A stretch of 13,121 nt of DNA, from NCBI GenBank assembly GCA_017989575.1, contig JAGNPP010000041.1:1-13121 (forward strand), read 5' to 3'. The position numbers and the translations under genes are program-made. The DNA comes from Chryseobacterium sp. Lineage in GTDB: Bacteria; Bacteroidota; Bacteroidia; Flavobacteriales; Weeksellaceae. The notes beneath the pieces are model-generated. The model saw nothing but the letters and a program-made list of their open reading frames with translations. It was not told the DNA's origin and searched no databases. Positions 6,361 to 13,012 of this stretch are shown piece after piece. Every line of letters starts with the position of its first letter. The stretch's first letter is position 1.

Positions 6361-7377
6361 TTATTTGATACTTTTGGAAAGTTCCAGCATTTCTTCGATT
6401 GGCTTAAGCGCTTTGAGTCGCAACTCTTCCTCGATGATGATTTCCGGAAGTTCGTACTTCATACAGAGGTAAAGTTTTTCCAGCGTGTTGCGTTTCATAT
6501 AAAAACACTCGGAGCAATTGCAACTTTCGTCGAAAACCAAAGCTGGAATCAACTCTTTGTGCGGTGCACGTTTTCTCATTTCGTGAAGAATCCCTTCTTC
6601 TGTCGCTACAATAAACTGCTGACAATCATCTTGTTCTACATAATTAAGAAGTGCAGAAGTGGAGCCAATGAAATGTGCCAATTCCAAAACAGCTTCTTCA
6701 CTTTCGGGATGTGCAATCATTTTAGAACCTGGATGATCCGCCAATTGTTTCGCGATGCGCTCCATAGAAAACGCCTCGTGAACAATGCAACTGCCATCCC
6801 AAAGGATCATATCTCGACCTGTTTTTTTGCTGAGGTAACGTCCAAGATTTTTGTCCGGAGCGAAGATGATCGGCCGGTCTTTTGGCAAAGCCTCGATGAT
6901 CTGTTCTGCGTTGGAACTTGTGACGATAATATCCGAAGCCGCTTTAGTTTCTGCGTTACAGTTGATGTAAGTGGCAATCAATGCGTTTGGATGTTGCTCA
7001 CGCATTTTCTTGAGTCCTTCTGCGGAACAGCCGTCTGCAAGTGAACAACCTGCAAGCGTATCAGGCAAAACAACTTTCTTGGTTGGATTAAGGATTTTCG
7101 CTGCTTCTGCCATAAAATGAACGCCACAAAACGCAATCATATCGGCATCGGTTTCCTTGGCTTGTCTCGCCAATTGCAAAGAATCTCCAAGAAAATCGGC
7201 GATATCCTGAATTGGTCCTGGCTGATAATAATGCGCCAAGATCACGGCATTTTTTTCTTTTTTAAGGTCCAAGATTGCTTGCACTAATGCGTCTCCAATT
7301 GGGATTGCGAATTCTTTAAGGTCAAGAAAGCCTTTGACAGGCATATTATTTATTGCGGTGTCTAATGTTTTTTTCAT
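6361..7377 (-). CDS. nadA: Quinolinate synthase NadA
   Basis: NadA condenses iminoaspartate with dihydroxyacetone phosphate to quinolinate, the second step of NAD synthesis from aspartate, using an oxygen-sensitive [4Fe-4S] cluster. The 338-residue protein has the opening AHYYQPGPIQDIADFLGDSL (48-67) that binds substrate. The three expected cluster cysteines are C84 (FCGVHFM), C197 (WDGSCIVHE) and C291 (ECFYMKRNTLEKLY). The usual partners nadB and nadC are not in this window. It lies 70 bp after gmk, with a perfect AT-rich palindrome ending 8 bases before its ATG that may be a regulatory site, and it ends in its own terminator. Confidence 0.97.
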   Translation of the reverse strand: MKKTLDTAINNMPVKGFLDLKEFAIPIGDALVQAILDLKKEKNAVILAHYYQPGPIQDIADFLGDSLQLARQAKETDADMIAFCGVHFMAEAAKILNPTKKVVLPDTLAGCSLADGCSAEGLKKMREQHPNALIATYINCNAETKAASDIIVTSSNAEQIIEALPKDRPIIFAPDKNLGRYLSKKTGRDMILWDGSCIVHEAFSMERIAKQLADHPGSKMIAHPESEEAVLELAHFIGSTSALLNYVEQDDCQQFIVATEEGILHEMRKRAPHKELIPALVFDESCNCSECFYMKRNTLEKLYLCMKYELPEIIIEEELRLKALKPIEEMLELSKSIK

Positions 7378-7385
7378 CTTTATAA

Positions 7386-7401
7386 TTAACTTTAAAGTTA
7401 A
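7386..7401. promoter_or_regulatory. Perfect 16-bp palindrome before nadA
   Basis: TTAACTTTAAAGTTAA is a perfect inverted repeat with no spacer, whose near edge lies 8 bases before the nadA ATG. A dimeric repressor could block transcription or translation initiation from there. No regulator is identified; in AT-rich DNA a chance palindrome remains possible. Confidence 0.35.
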
Positions 7402-7409
7402 ATGTTTTT

Positions 7410-7447
7410 TTTAAGCTAAAAGCAAAAAGCTAATTGCCATCAGCCAA
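7410..7447. repeat. Repetitive AGCTAAAAGC-type spacer between gmk and nadA
   Basis: The spacer is made of variations of one word: AAGCTAAAAGCAAAAAGCTAA, then ATTGCCATCAGCCAATTA. AGCTAAAAGC and AAAAAGCTAA share AGCTAA, and the ends ATTGCC/GCCAAT are inverted. This looks like a low-complexity intergenic repeat; no function is apparent. Confidence 0.3.
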
Positions 7448-8011
7448 TTACTCGTTGATAAAGTTATTAATTATTTTCTCGACTTCTGCTTTTGCCACGT
7501 CAAGATCTGTGTTAATAATAATCTTATCGAAATGTTTTTGATAGGTCATTTCCTCGCCTGCTTTTTCCACTCTGGTTTTGATGGTTTCTGCACAATCGGT
7601 ATTTCTTTTTATCAATCTCTGTTCCAACTCGGCGATGCTTGGCGGCATTACAAAAATCGATAGCGCTTTGTCTCTGAAAATCTCTTTCAGACGGATTCCT
7701 CCTTTCACATCGACATCGAAAATCACGACTTTACCTTGATTCCAGATTCTTTCGACCTCGGATTTTAGCGTTCCGTAATATTTGTCTGTGTAAACTTCCT
7801 CGAATTCCACAAATCCATCTTCCGAGATTTTCGCTCTGAATTCTTCTGGCGTCAGAAAGTAATAATCTTCGGCGTGTTTTTCTTCGCCTCTCGGTTGCCT
7901 TGTCGTAGCGGAAATCGAGAAACAGAGTTCTGGCACAACCGACAAACCGTGTTTTACCAAAGTTGTTTTTCCACTTCCGGATGGTGCGGAGAATATGATA
8001 ACTTTTCCCAT
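7448..8011 (-). CDS. gmk: Guanylate kinase
   Basis: Phosphorylates GMP and dGMP to the diphosphates with ATP, essential for GTP supply. The length, 187 residues, fits the family. The P-loop is SAPSGSGKTT (8-17). The GMP-binding domain includes SATTRQPRGEEKHAEDYYFL (34-53) with conserved TR.PR.GE and DY.F motifs, and EEVYTDKYYGT (71-81). DVDVKGGIRLKE (99-110) is the conserved 'DiD.qGa..lk' strand, and RLIKRNTD (132-139) is the lid. It follows yicC after 64 bp containing a long hairpin, with no promoter box of its own, so it is probably in a yicC-gmk operon, a pairing conserved in many bacteria. Confidence 0.97.
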   Translation of the reverse strand: MGKVIIFSAPSGSGKTTLVKHGLSVVPELCFSISATTRQPRGEEKHAEDYYFLTPEEFRAKISEDGFVEFEEVYTDKYYGTLKSEVERIWNQGKVVIFDVDVKGGIRLKEIFRDKALSIFVMPPSIAELEQRLIKRNTDCAETIKTRVEKAGEEMTYQKHFDKIIINTDLDVAKAEVEKIINNFINE

Positions 8012-8028
8012 TATAATAATTGATTATC

Positions 8029-8073
8029 GATAAATGATAATTGATAAAAATCGTTCATCAATTATCGTTTATC
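8029..8073. repeat. Long hairpin between yicC and gmk
   Basis: Arms 8029-8045 and 8057-8073 (17 nt each) are inverted copies with one mismatch, around an 11-nt loop. The region is made of the word GATAAATGATAATTGAT and its complement, of a kind I recall between flavobacterial genes. It begins 2 bp after the yicC stop and ends 17 bp before the gmk ATG. There is no T run, so it is more likely an RNA-processing or stability structure, or a repeat, than a terminator. Confidence 0.6.
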
Positions 8074-8075
8074 AT

Positions 8076-8933
8076 TTATAATACATTCAGTGTTTGCTCT
8101 TTGATTTTCTCAAGATCATCCTTCATCTCAACTACCAATTTCTGGATTTCGGAATGGTTGGCTTTTGATCCCAAAGTGTTGATCTCTCTTCCCATTTCTT
8201 GAGCAATGAAACCTAATTTCTTTCCGTTGAAATCCTCGTTTCTCATCACTTCAAGATAATACTTGATGTGTTGGGAAAGACGAACTTTTTCTTCAGAAAT
8301 ATCCAATTTTTCAACAAAATAGACCATTTCTTGATAATATCTCGTCTCATCGATGTTCTCGAAATTCTTAAGTGCAGTTTGATAACGATCTTTGATCGGC
8401 TGAATTCTTTCTTCTTCGTATTGAGCAACTTGATTCAAATTATTCTCGATATTCTGAACGATTTTTTCGATTTCCTCAGCTAGATTATTTCCTTCAGTCT
8501 GACGGAATTCTATGAACTTAGAAACTGAATCCTGAACAACTGCAAGCAAAGATTTCCATTCGTTTTCTTCAAGCTCAGAATTTTTTGTTGACAATACGTC
8601 TGGCATTCTTACAGCCATTTTCAAATATTCAAAATCTGGTGCGTCAGAAGCGACGGCTCTTAGTTGTTCGATGTAATTTTTGACAACTTCTTGGTTGATT
8701 TTCACATCGTTGCTGTCTTCCAGACTTTCGCAATTGATGTAGCAATCTACCTTTCCACGAAGGATTTTGTCATTCAGAAGTTTTCTGATCTCGAATTCTT
8801 TTTCTTTATATCTAAGCGGCGTCTTCACATTCAGATCAAAGTTCTTGCTGTTCAGCGATTTGATGTCCACCGTTATTTTTGTGCCTTCATAAACAGTTTC
8901 GGCTCTCCCAAAACCTGTCATAGATAATATCAT
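8076..8933 (-). CDS. YicC/YloC family endoribonuclease
   Basis: Family of proteins long known only as YicC/YloC; the E. coli member has been described as an endoribonuclease. The 285-residue length is typical. The start MILSMTGFGRAE is the family's signature opening, followed by VDIKSLNSKNFDLNVKTPL (22-40), the usual 'vevrSvN.RfLd' block. The C-terminal DUF1732 part has MGREINTLGSKAN (247-259) and ends in EMKDDLEKIKEQTLNVL, matching the 'vvemK.ElEkiREQvqNie' ending. The middle is a long helical, likely coiled-coil, region. An exact promoter box lies 20 bases upstream, and gmk follows. Confidence 0.93.
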   Translation of the reverse strand: MILSMTGFGRAETVYEGTKITVDIKSLNSKNFDLNVKTPLRYKEKEFEIRKLLNDKILRGKVDCYINCESLEDSNDVKINQEVVKNYIEQLRAVASDAPDFEYLKMAVRMPDVLSTKNSELEENEWKSLLAVVQDSVSKFIEFRQTEGNNLAEEIEKIVQNIENNLNQVAQYEEERIQPIKDRYQTALKNFENIDETRYYQEMVYFVEKLDISEEKVRLSQHIKYYLEVMRNEDFNGKKLGFIAQEMGREINTLGSKANHSEIQKLVVEMKDDLEKIKEQTLNVL

Positions 8934-8953
8934 ATTGAATTTTTATAAGATTG

Positions 8954-8961
8954 CAAAGATA
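8954..8961 (-). promoter_or_regulatory. Bacteroidota -7 promoter box for yicC-gmk
   Basis: The minus strand reads TATCTTTG, an exact TAnnTTTG match, 20 bases before the yicC ATG, giving a leader of about 15 nt. The same octamer occurs before the surface protein gene at 1135-1142. No good -33 TTTG was found. Confidence 0.55.
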
Positions 8962-9019
8962 AGGTTTTCATTGATTTGAAATGTCGATTGAATTTTAACA
9001 ATTTTCATCACCAATATAC

Positions 9020-9051
9020 TTGCAATTAGAAATTTGAAATCCCTATTTTTG
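9020..9051 (+). promoter_or_regulatory. Bacteroidota promoter for lpxK
   Basis: TTG at 9020-9022 and TATTTTTG at 9044-9051 match the -33 TTTG and -7 TAnnTTTG elements with a 21-bp gap, in the usual range. Transcription would begin a few bases after 9051, at or next to the lpxK ATG (9058), so the mRNA would have almost no leader. Confidence 0.6.
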
Positions 9052-9057
9052 CAACAT

Positions 9058-10083
9058 ATGAAAAGATGGTATCTCTACCCCTTTTCCCTGGGTTATCATC
9101 TCGGAACTTCCATTAGAAACCGGATGTATGATTGGGGATTATTCTCTTCCTCGAAATTCCGAACACCAATTATTGGTGTTGGAAACCTGTCGGTTGGTGG
9201 CAGTGGAAAATCACCGATGGTAATGTATTTGGCAGAATATCTTTCCAAATATTACAGAACAGGTGTACTTTCCCGAGGTTATGGAAGAATTACAAAAGGC
9301 TACAGCATTGTAAACTACGACAGCAATTATAAATTGGTTGGCGACGAGCCGATGCAGTTGTTCGAACGTTTCAGAAACCGTTTCGTCATCGGTGTTTGCG
9401 AAGACCGAGTTTTTGGTGCTAAGAAAATCATTGAAGATATGGATCTTGAAGTTCTTCTTTTGGATGATAGCTATCAACACCGCGCCATCAAACCGGGAAT
9501 GAATCTTCTTTTGACAGACTATAATGATCCTTATTTCAAAGATTTCATTTTGCCAGCTGGTGATCTTCGAGAAAGCCGACACGGAATGAAACGTGCAAAC
9601 ATCATTATGGTTACAAAATGTCCGGATGATTTGACCGAGGAGAAAAAACAGTTTTACATTTCCAGAATCAGACCTCAGCATTATCAGAAAGTTTTCTTTT
9701 CTGCCATTTCTTATGACGAAAATATCTTGGGACTCGACAGTATGATGCCTGTAAAAAATCTGGATTATTATGATGTTTTATTAATTACCGGAATTGCAAA
9801 TCCTTCCCAACTTTTAAAAGAGATTTCCAAATACAACCAAAAAGTTAAACATCTGCAATTCAAAGACCATCATAATTTTACCGATGATGACATCAAAAAA
9901 ATAACCGCAGAATACAAAAAACTGGGTGAATACAAGATCATTCTAACAACCGAGAAAGATTACGTCCGCCTAAAAACTTTTGATTATCTTCGGAACAAAA
10001 TTTTCTATTGGCCTATCAATGTGGAAATTGACAAGCGAGAGGAATTTAATAATATCATTCAAAACTATGTTAGAAAAGTATAA
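9058..10083 (+). CDS. lpxK: Tetraacyldisaccharide 4'-kinase LpxK
   Basis: LpxK phosphorylates the 4' position of the lipid A disaccharide precursor at the inner membrane. From the ATG at 9058 it has 341 residues. An in-frame TTG at 9034 precedes the promoter box and adds eight unconserved residues, so the ATG is chosen. The N-terminal membrane-associated helix (YLYPFSLGYHLGTSIRNRMY) is followed by GNLSVGGSGKSP (42-53), the P-loop, with Ser where many homologues have Thr. LSRGYGR (71-77), VGDEP (94-98), LLLDDSYQHR (133-142), and LPAGDLRE (165-172) are the family's substrate and catalytic motifs. It diverges from yicC and overlaps the PNP gene by 17 bp. Confidence 0.96.
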   Translation: MKRWYLYPFSLGYHLGTSIRNRMYDWGLFSSSKFRTPIIGVGNLSVGGSGKSPMVMYLAEYLSKYYRTGVLSRGYGRITKGYSIVNYDSNYKLVGDEPMQLFERFRNRFVIGVCEDRVFGAKKIIEDMDLEVLLLDDSYQHRAIKPGMNLLLTDYNDPYFKDFILPAGDLRESRHGMKRANIIMVTKCPDDLTEEKKQFYISRIRPQHYQKVFFSAISYDENILGLDSMMPVKNLDYYDVLLITGIANPSQLLKEISKYNQKVKHLQFKDHHNFTDDDIKKITAEYKKLGEYKIILTTEKDYVRLKTFDYLRNKIFYWPINVEIDKREEFNNIIQNYVRKV

Positions 10084-10879
10084 AGAGACAGCAGAATTTA
10101 TCAAAAACATCATTGGAGAAACACCAGATTTTGCGATTGTATTAGGTTCTGGCTTAGGAAAACTTCAGCACGAAGTTGAGGCGATTCATACTTTAGATTA
10201 TAAAGACATTCCAAATTTCCCTCAAACTACAGTCGTTGGTCACGGCGGAAAATTTATCTACGGAATTCTGGAAGGCAAAAAAGTCCTGATGATGAGCGGT
10301 CGTTTTCATTATTACGAAGGTCATTCTATCGAAACCGTAACTTTTCCTTTCCGAGTTTTTCATTTGATGGGAATTAAGAATTTGATCTTGTCAAATGCTT
10401 GTGGTGGCGTGAATCCAAACTTCAAAGTAGCCGACATTATGGTTTTGACAGATCACATCAATATGTTGCCAGAGCATCCACTGAGAGGAAAAAATCTCGA
10501 CGAATTCGGACCACGTTTCGTCGATATGAGCGAACCTTACAATCGCAAAATGATCTCGATTGCAAAAGACATTGCAACTCAAGAAAACATCGACCTAAAA
10601 GAAGGCGTTTACGTTGCTTTGACGGGACCAACTTTCGAAACACCAGCAGAATACGGAATGATAAAAGCCATCGGCGGAGATGCTGTCGGAATGAGCACCG
10701 TTCCAGAAGTGATTGTTGCAAAACATCAGGGAATGGATTGTTTCTGTTTATCAATTATCACCGATTTGGGTGGGCCAGATATTGCCTTTGCAGTTTCGCA
10801 CGACGAAGTTTTGAAAGCCGCTAACAAAGCGATGCCAAATGTCATCAAAATTGTAAAAGGTCTGGTAAGGAATTACTAA
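10067..10879 (+). CDS. Purine nucleoside phosphorylase, trimeric PNP family
   Basis: Splits purine (deoxy)nucleosides with phosphate into base and pentose-1-phosphate in salvage. The ATG at 10067 gives 270 residues, the family's standard length; an upstream TTG frame extends far into lpxK and is rejected. Motifs of the PNP/MTAP trimeric family: GSGLG (27-31) for phosphate, GHGG (58-61), GRFHYYEG (78-85), NACGG (110-114), GPTFETPAEY (187-196) with base-binding Glu191, and DAVGMST (205-211). At the position of human Asn243 (in SLITN) it has Asp233 (SIITD), as in methylthioadenosine phosphorylases, which may affect base choice. The start lies inside the last 17 bp of lpxK, so the genes are translationally coupled. 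A terminator follows. Confidence 0.94.
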   Translation: MLEKYKETAEFIKNIIGETPDFAIVLGSGLGKLQHEVEAIHTLDYKDIPNFPQTTVVGHGGKFIYGILEGKKVLMMSGRFHYYEGHSIETVTFPFRVFHLMGIKNLILSNACGGVNPNFKVADIMVLTDHINMLPEHPLRGKNLDEFGPRFVDMSEPYNRKMISIAKDIATQENIDLKEGVYVALTGPTFETPAEYGMIKAIGGDAVGMSTVPEVIVAKHQGMDCFCLSIITDLGGPDIAFAVSHDEVLKAANKAMPNVIKIVKGLVRNY

Positions 10880-10902
10880 CATTATTCAAAATATAAATCA
10901 TC

Positions 10903-10929
10903 AAGACAGCTTTTTTCGCTGTCTTTTTT
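10903..10929 (+). terminator. Rho-independent terminator after the PNP gene
   Basis: AAGACAGC (10903-10910) and GCTGTCTT (10918-10925) form a perfect 8-bp stem with a TTTTTTC loop, then TTTT. It closes the lpxK-PNP operon 24 bp after the stop. Confidence 0.88.
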
Positions 10930-10980
10930 AATTTCATTTAACATAATATTCATAACTTCGTTCATCAAAATTTAAAAGTA

Positions 10981-11496
10981 ATGAAGAGGATTTTAGTTTA
11001 TCTATTATTAATGGTTTTCCAATTTGGATTTTCGCAGGAAGTCCCAAAAGTCTTGAAAACCAAATTTTCCAAAGAAGCATTAGCTCAAAAATTACAGGAC
11101 GAAAATGGCAAAGAAATTTCCATCAATGAAATCCTGAAACTTCATAAAGACAAAATATTAATCATCGATTTTTGGGCTGGCTGGTGCAAAGATTGCCTCA
11201 AAGCTTTCCCAAAAGCTAAAGAATTGGAAGCAAAAAATCCCGATGTCAATTTCGTTTTTCTTTCTTTGGAAAGATCAAAAGAAGGTTTTTTGAAAAGTCT
11301 CGACAGATTCGAAATGACTGAAAAAGAAAACTATTGGTTCTCTTCCGGTTGGAAAAATGATTTCAATAATTATGTCGATCTCAACTGGATTCCGAGATTC
11401 ATTGTAGTAGATCAAAAATCCGACATCGCAAAATATTACGCCATTTCTCCAGAAGATCCGGAAATCCAAACCACGATAGACAAGCTTACAAAATAA
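10981..11496 (+). CDS. Secreted thioredoxin-like protein, TlpA type
   Basis: Predicted periplasmic thiol-disulfide protein of 171 residues. MKRILVYLLLMVFQFGFSQ is a signal peptide with a likely cut before Gln19. The thioredoxin fold contains ILIIDFWAGWCKDCLKAFP (59-77) with the redox pair Cys69 and Cys72 in WCKDC, and the cis-proline loop WIPRFIVVD (136-144). As in TlpA/ResA-like proteins there is no extra domain. The acidic first residue of the WC-x-x-C pair pattern (K-D) differs from the CPPC and CGPC of common types; the partner is unknown. It has its own terminator at the end and lies 51 bp after the PNP terminator. A near-match promoter box TAACTTCG lies at 10953-10960. Confidence 0.88.
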   Translation: MKRILVYLLLMVFQFGFSQEVPKVLKTKFSKEALAQKLQDENGKEISINEILKLHKDKILIIDFWAGWCKDCLKAFPKAKELEAKNPDVNFVFLSLERSKEGFLKSLDRFEMTEKENYWFSSGWKNDFNNYVDLNWIPRFIVVDQKSDIAKYYAISPEDPEIQTTIDKLTK

Positions 11497-11501
11497 TCAA
11501 C

Positions 11502-11528
11502 ATCCCGAAAATTTTCGGGATTTTTTTT
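11502..11528 (+). terminator. Rho-independent terminator after the thioredoxin-like gene
   Basis: ATCCCGAAAATTTTCGGGAT (11502-11521) is a perfect 20-bp palindrome, folding as an 8-bp stem with an AATT loop, followed by seven T. It begins 5 bp after the stop codon. Confidence 0.88.
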
Positions 11529-11575
11529 GATTAAATTTGTCTTAAAATATCCCATATTTTTATAGTAATTTTTAT

Positions 11576-11651
11576 GGCAGCTATTTCCGCCTTCCGTTCC
11601 CAATCTGTCACTCTGAGGCTCTCGAAGAGTCCACTCAAGTCGGGCTGCGAT
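11576..11651 (+). repeat. Structured intergenic dispersed repeat, copy B
   Basis: GGCAGCTATTTCCGCCTTCC at the left and AAGTCGGGCTGCGA at the right bound the element; GCAGC (11577-11581) and GCTGC (11644-11648) are inverted. The centre has a small hairpin ACTCT/AGAGT (11610-11614, 11626-11630). It shares TCCGTT-x-C-AATCT and TCCACT with copy A at 6174-6280 (minus strand). It lies upstream of dinB, in a gap without genes. Confidence 0.5.
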
Positions 11652-11690
11652 ATTTCTTATAATAACAAGATTTCTACACCCAATTAACGA

Positions 11691-12776
11691 ATGCAACCTC
11701 AACGCAAAATAATCCATGTCGATATGGACGCTTTTTACGCCTCCGTAGAACAGCTCGATGATCCGAGTCTGCGTTGGAAAGCCATTGCGGTTGGTGGCGG
11801 ACATCGTGGTGTGGTGGCGGCTGCGAGTTATGAAGCTCGGAAATTTGGAGTTCGGTCTGCGATGCCAAGTAAGACGGCGAGAGAAAGATGTCCGCATCTC
11901 ATTTTTGTGAAACCGAGATTTGCGAGATATAAAGAAATCTCCAGCAAGATCAGAAGCATCTTCCACGAATATACAGACTTGGTCGAACCACTTTCTTTAG
12001 ATGAAGCTTACCTCGACGTGACCGAAAATAAAAAAGACATCGAGTCGGCGAATGACATTGCGAGGGAAATCAGAAAACGAATCTTTGAGGAAACCGGATT
12101 GACGGCTTCGGCTGGAATTTCTGTCAATAAGTTTTTGGCAAAAGTAGCTTCGGAGATCAATAAACCCAATGGACAGAAAACCATTCATCCAACAAAAATC
12201 GATGAGTTTTTGGAAAATCTTCCAATCGAGAAATTCTACGGCGTTGGAAAAGTGACTGCGAACAGAATGCACACGTTGCACATCTTCAAAGGTTCCGATT
12301 TGAAGGCGAAATCTTTGGACGAATTGGAAAATCTTTTTGGGAAATCTGGAAGATATTATTATAATGTTGTTCGCGGAATTCATAATGGAGAAGTGAAACC
12401 GAATCGAATTCAGAAAAGTGTGGCGGTAGAAAGGACTTTTTGGGACGACATCAATGAAGATGACGAAGTGGACCAAAAATTAAAGTCATTAAGTCTTGAA
12501 CTGGAAGAACGGCTTGGCAAAAAAGAAATCAAAGGAAAAACTTTGACTTTGAAAATCAAATACAAAGATTTCACGCTTTACACGAGGAGCAAGACACAGG
12601 AACTTTATTTCGAAAATGCAGAAAAGTTCTACAACACGGCGAAGCAACTTTGGGAACTGCGACCTTTTGATAAGGCGATTCGACTTCTCGGACTTTCTTT
12701 GTCTAATCTTAATACTTATGAGAAAAAGCAAGTTTCTGTTCAGTTGAAGATTCCTTTTGCTGAGTTTGATGACTAA
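11691..12776 (+). CDS. dinB: DNA polymerase IV (DinB, Y-family)
   Basis: Error-prone translesion polymerase of 361 residues. The start is the ATG at 11691, just before HVDMDAFYASVEQ (9-21), which holds the metal ligand Asp11 and Tyr16 at the steric-gate position (Phe13 in E. coli). SLDEAYLDVT (102-111) supplies the other two catalytic acids, Asp104 and Glu105. SAGISVNKFLAKVASEINKPNG (helix-hairpin-helix approach) and FYGVGKVTANRMHTLHI follow in the thumb, and the little-finger domain starts around residue 240. Near the end QLKIPF (351-356) fits a beta-clamp-binding motif. No LexA-like operator or clear promoter was recognised upstream; the gap holds repeat copy B. Confidence 0.96.
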   Translation: MQPQRKIIHVDMDAFYASVEQLDDPSLRWKAIAVGGGHRGVVAAASYEARKFGVRSAMPSKTARERCPHLIFVKPRFARYKEISSKIRSIFHEYTDLVEPLSLDEAYLDVTENKKDIESANDIAREIRKRIFEETGLTASAGISVNKFLAKVASEINKPNGQKTIHPTKIDEFLENLPIEKFYGVGKVTANRMHTLHIFKGSDLKAKSLDELENLFGKSGRYYYNVVRGIHNGEVKPNRIQKSVAVERTFWDDINEDDEVDQKLKSLSLELEERLGKKEIKGKTLTLKIKYKDFTLYTRSKTQELYFENAEKFYNTAKQLWELRPFDKAIRLLGLSLSNLNTYEKKQVSVQLKIPFAEFDD

Positions 12777-13012
12777 TATTTTAAAAAGCAAAGTCCGCGA
12801 AGTTTTTTTTGAATGACTTGAAAATATTTTAGGGTTCGCAAAGGCGCTTTGCTCAGCGAAGAGATTGGGAATAATTATTTCTCGCAGATTGGGCGGGTTT
12901 TGCAGATTTCAAAAACATAAATATTGCCTCTTCGTTAGTTTGCTTAGGAATGACAAAAGTTGTTTTGATTTGGGAAAGTTTAAACCTTGCGAAGCGCGCC
13001 CCGGCTTGATTT
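12777..13012. other. Repeat-rich non-coding stretch after dinB
   Basis: No credible gene here. It contains GCAAAGTCCGCGAAG (12788-12802), a near copy of 6082-6096; a hairpin GCAAAG-GCG-CTTTGC (12838-12852) nested within TTCGC...GCGAA; and GCAGATT twice (12884-12890 and 12902-12908). Such words are typical of Chryseobacterium intergenic DNA as I recall it. Part of this stretch could be the end of the mobile element that follows. Confidence 0.5.

Noticed and set aside
9034..9057. TTG start for lpxK eight codons upstream
   Set aside because: It lies upstream of the likely transcription start and the added residues do not resemble LpxK.
10399..10824. Plus-strand 141-codon frame inside the PNP gene
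   Set aside because: Arg/Ser-rich shadow of the PNP gene in another frame.
11537..11562. TTG plus TATTTTTA as a promoter for dinB
   Set aside because: The last base of the -7 box does not fit and the 15-bp gap is too short.
11436..11966. Minus-strand 176-codon open frame across the thioredoxin gene end and dinB start
   Set aside because: It lies opposite two convincing genes and a terminator, and its product is low-quality sequence without motifs.
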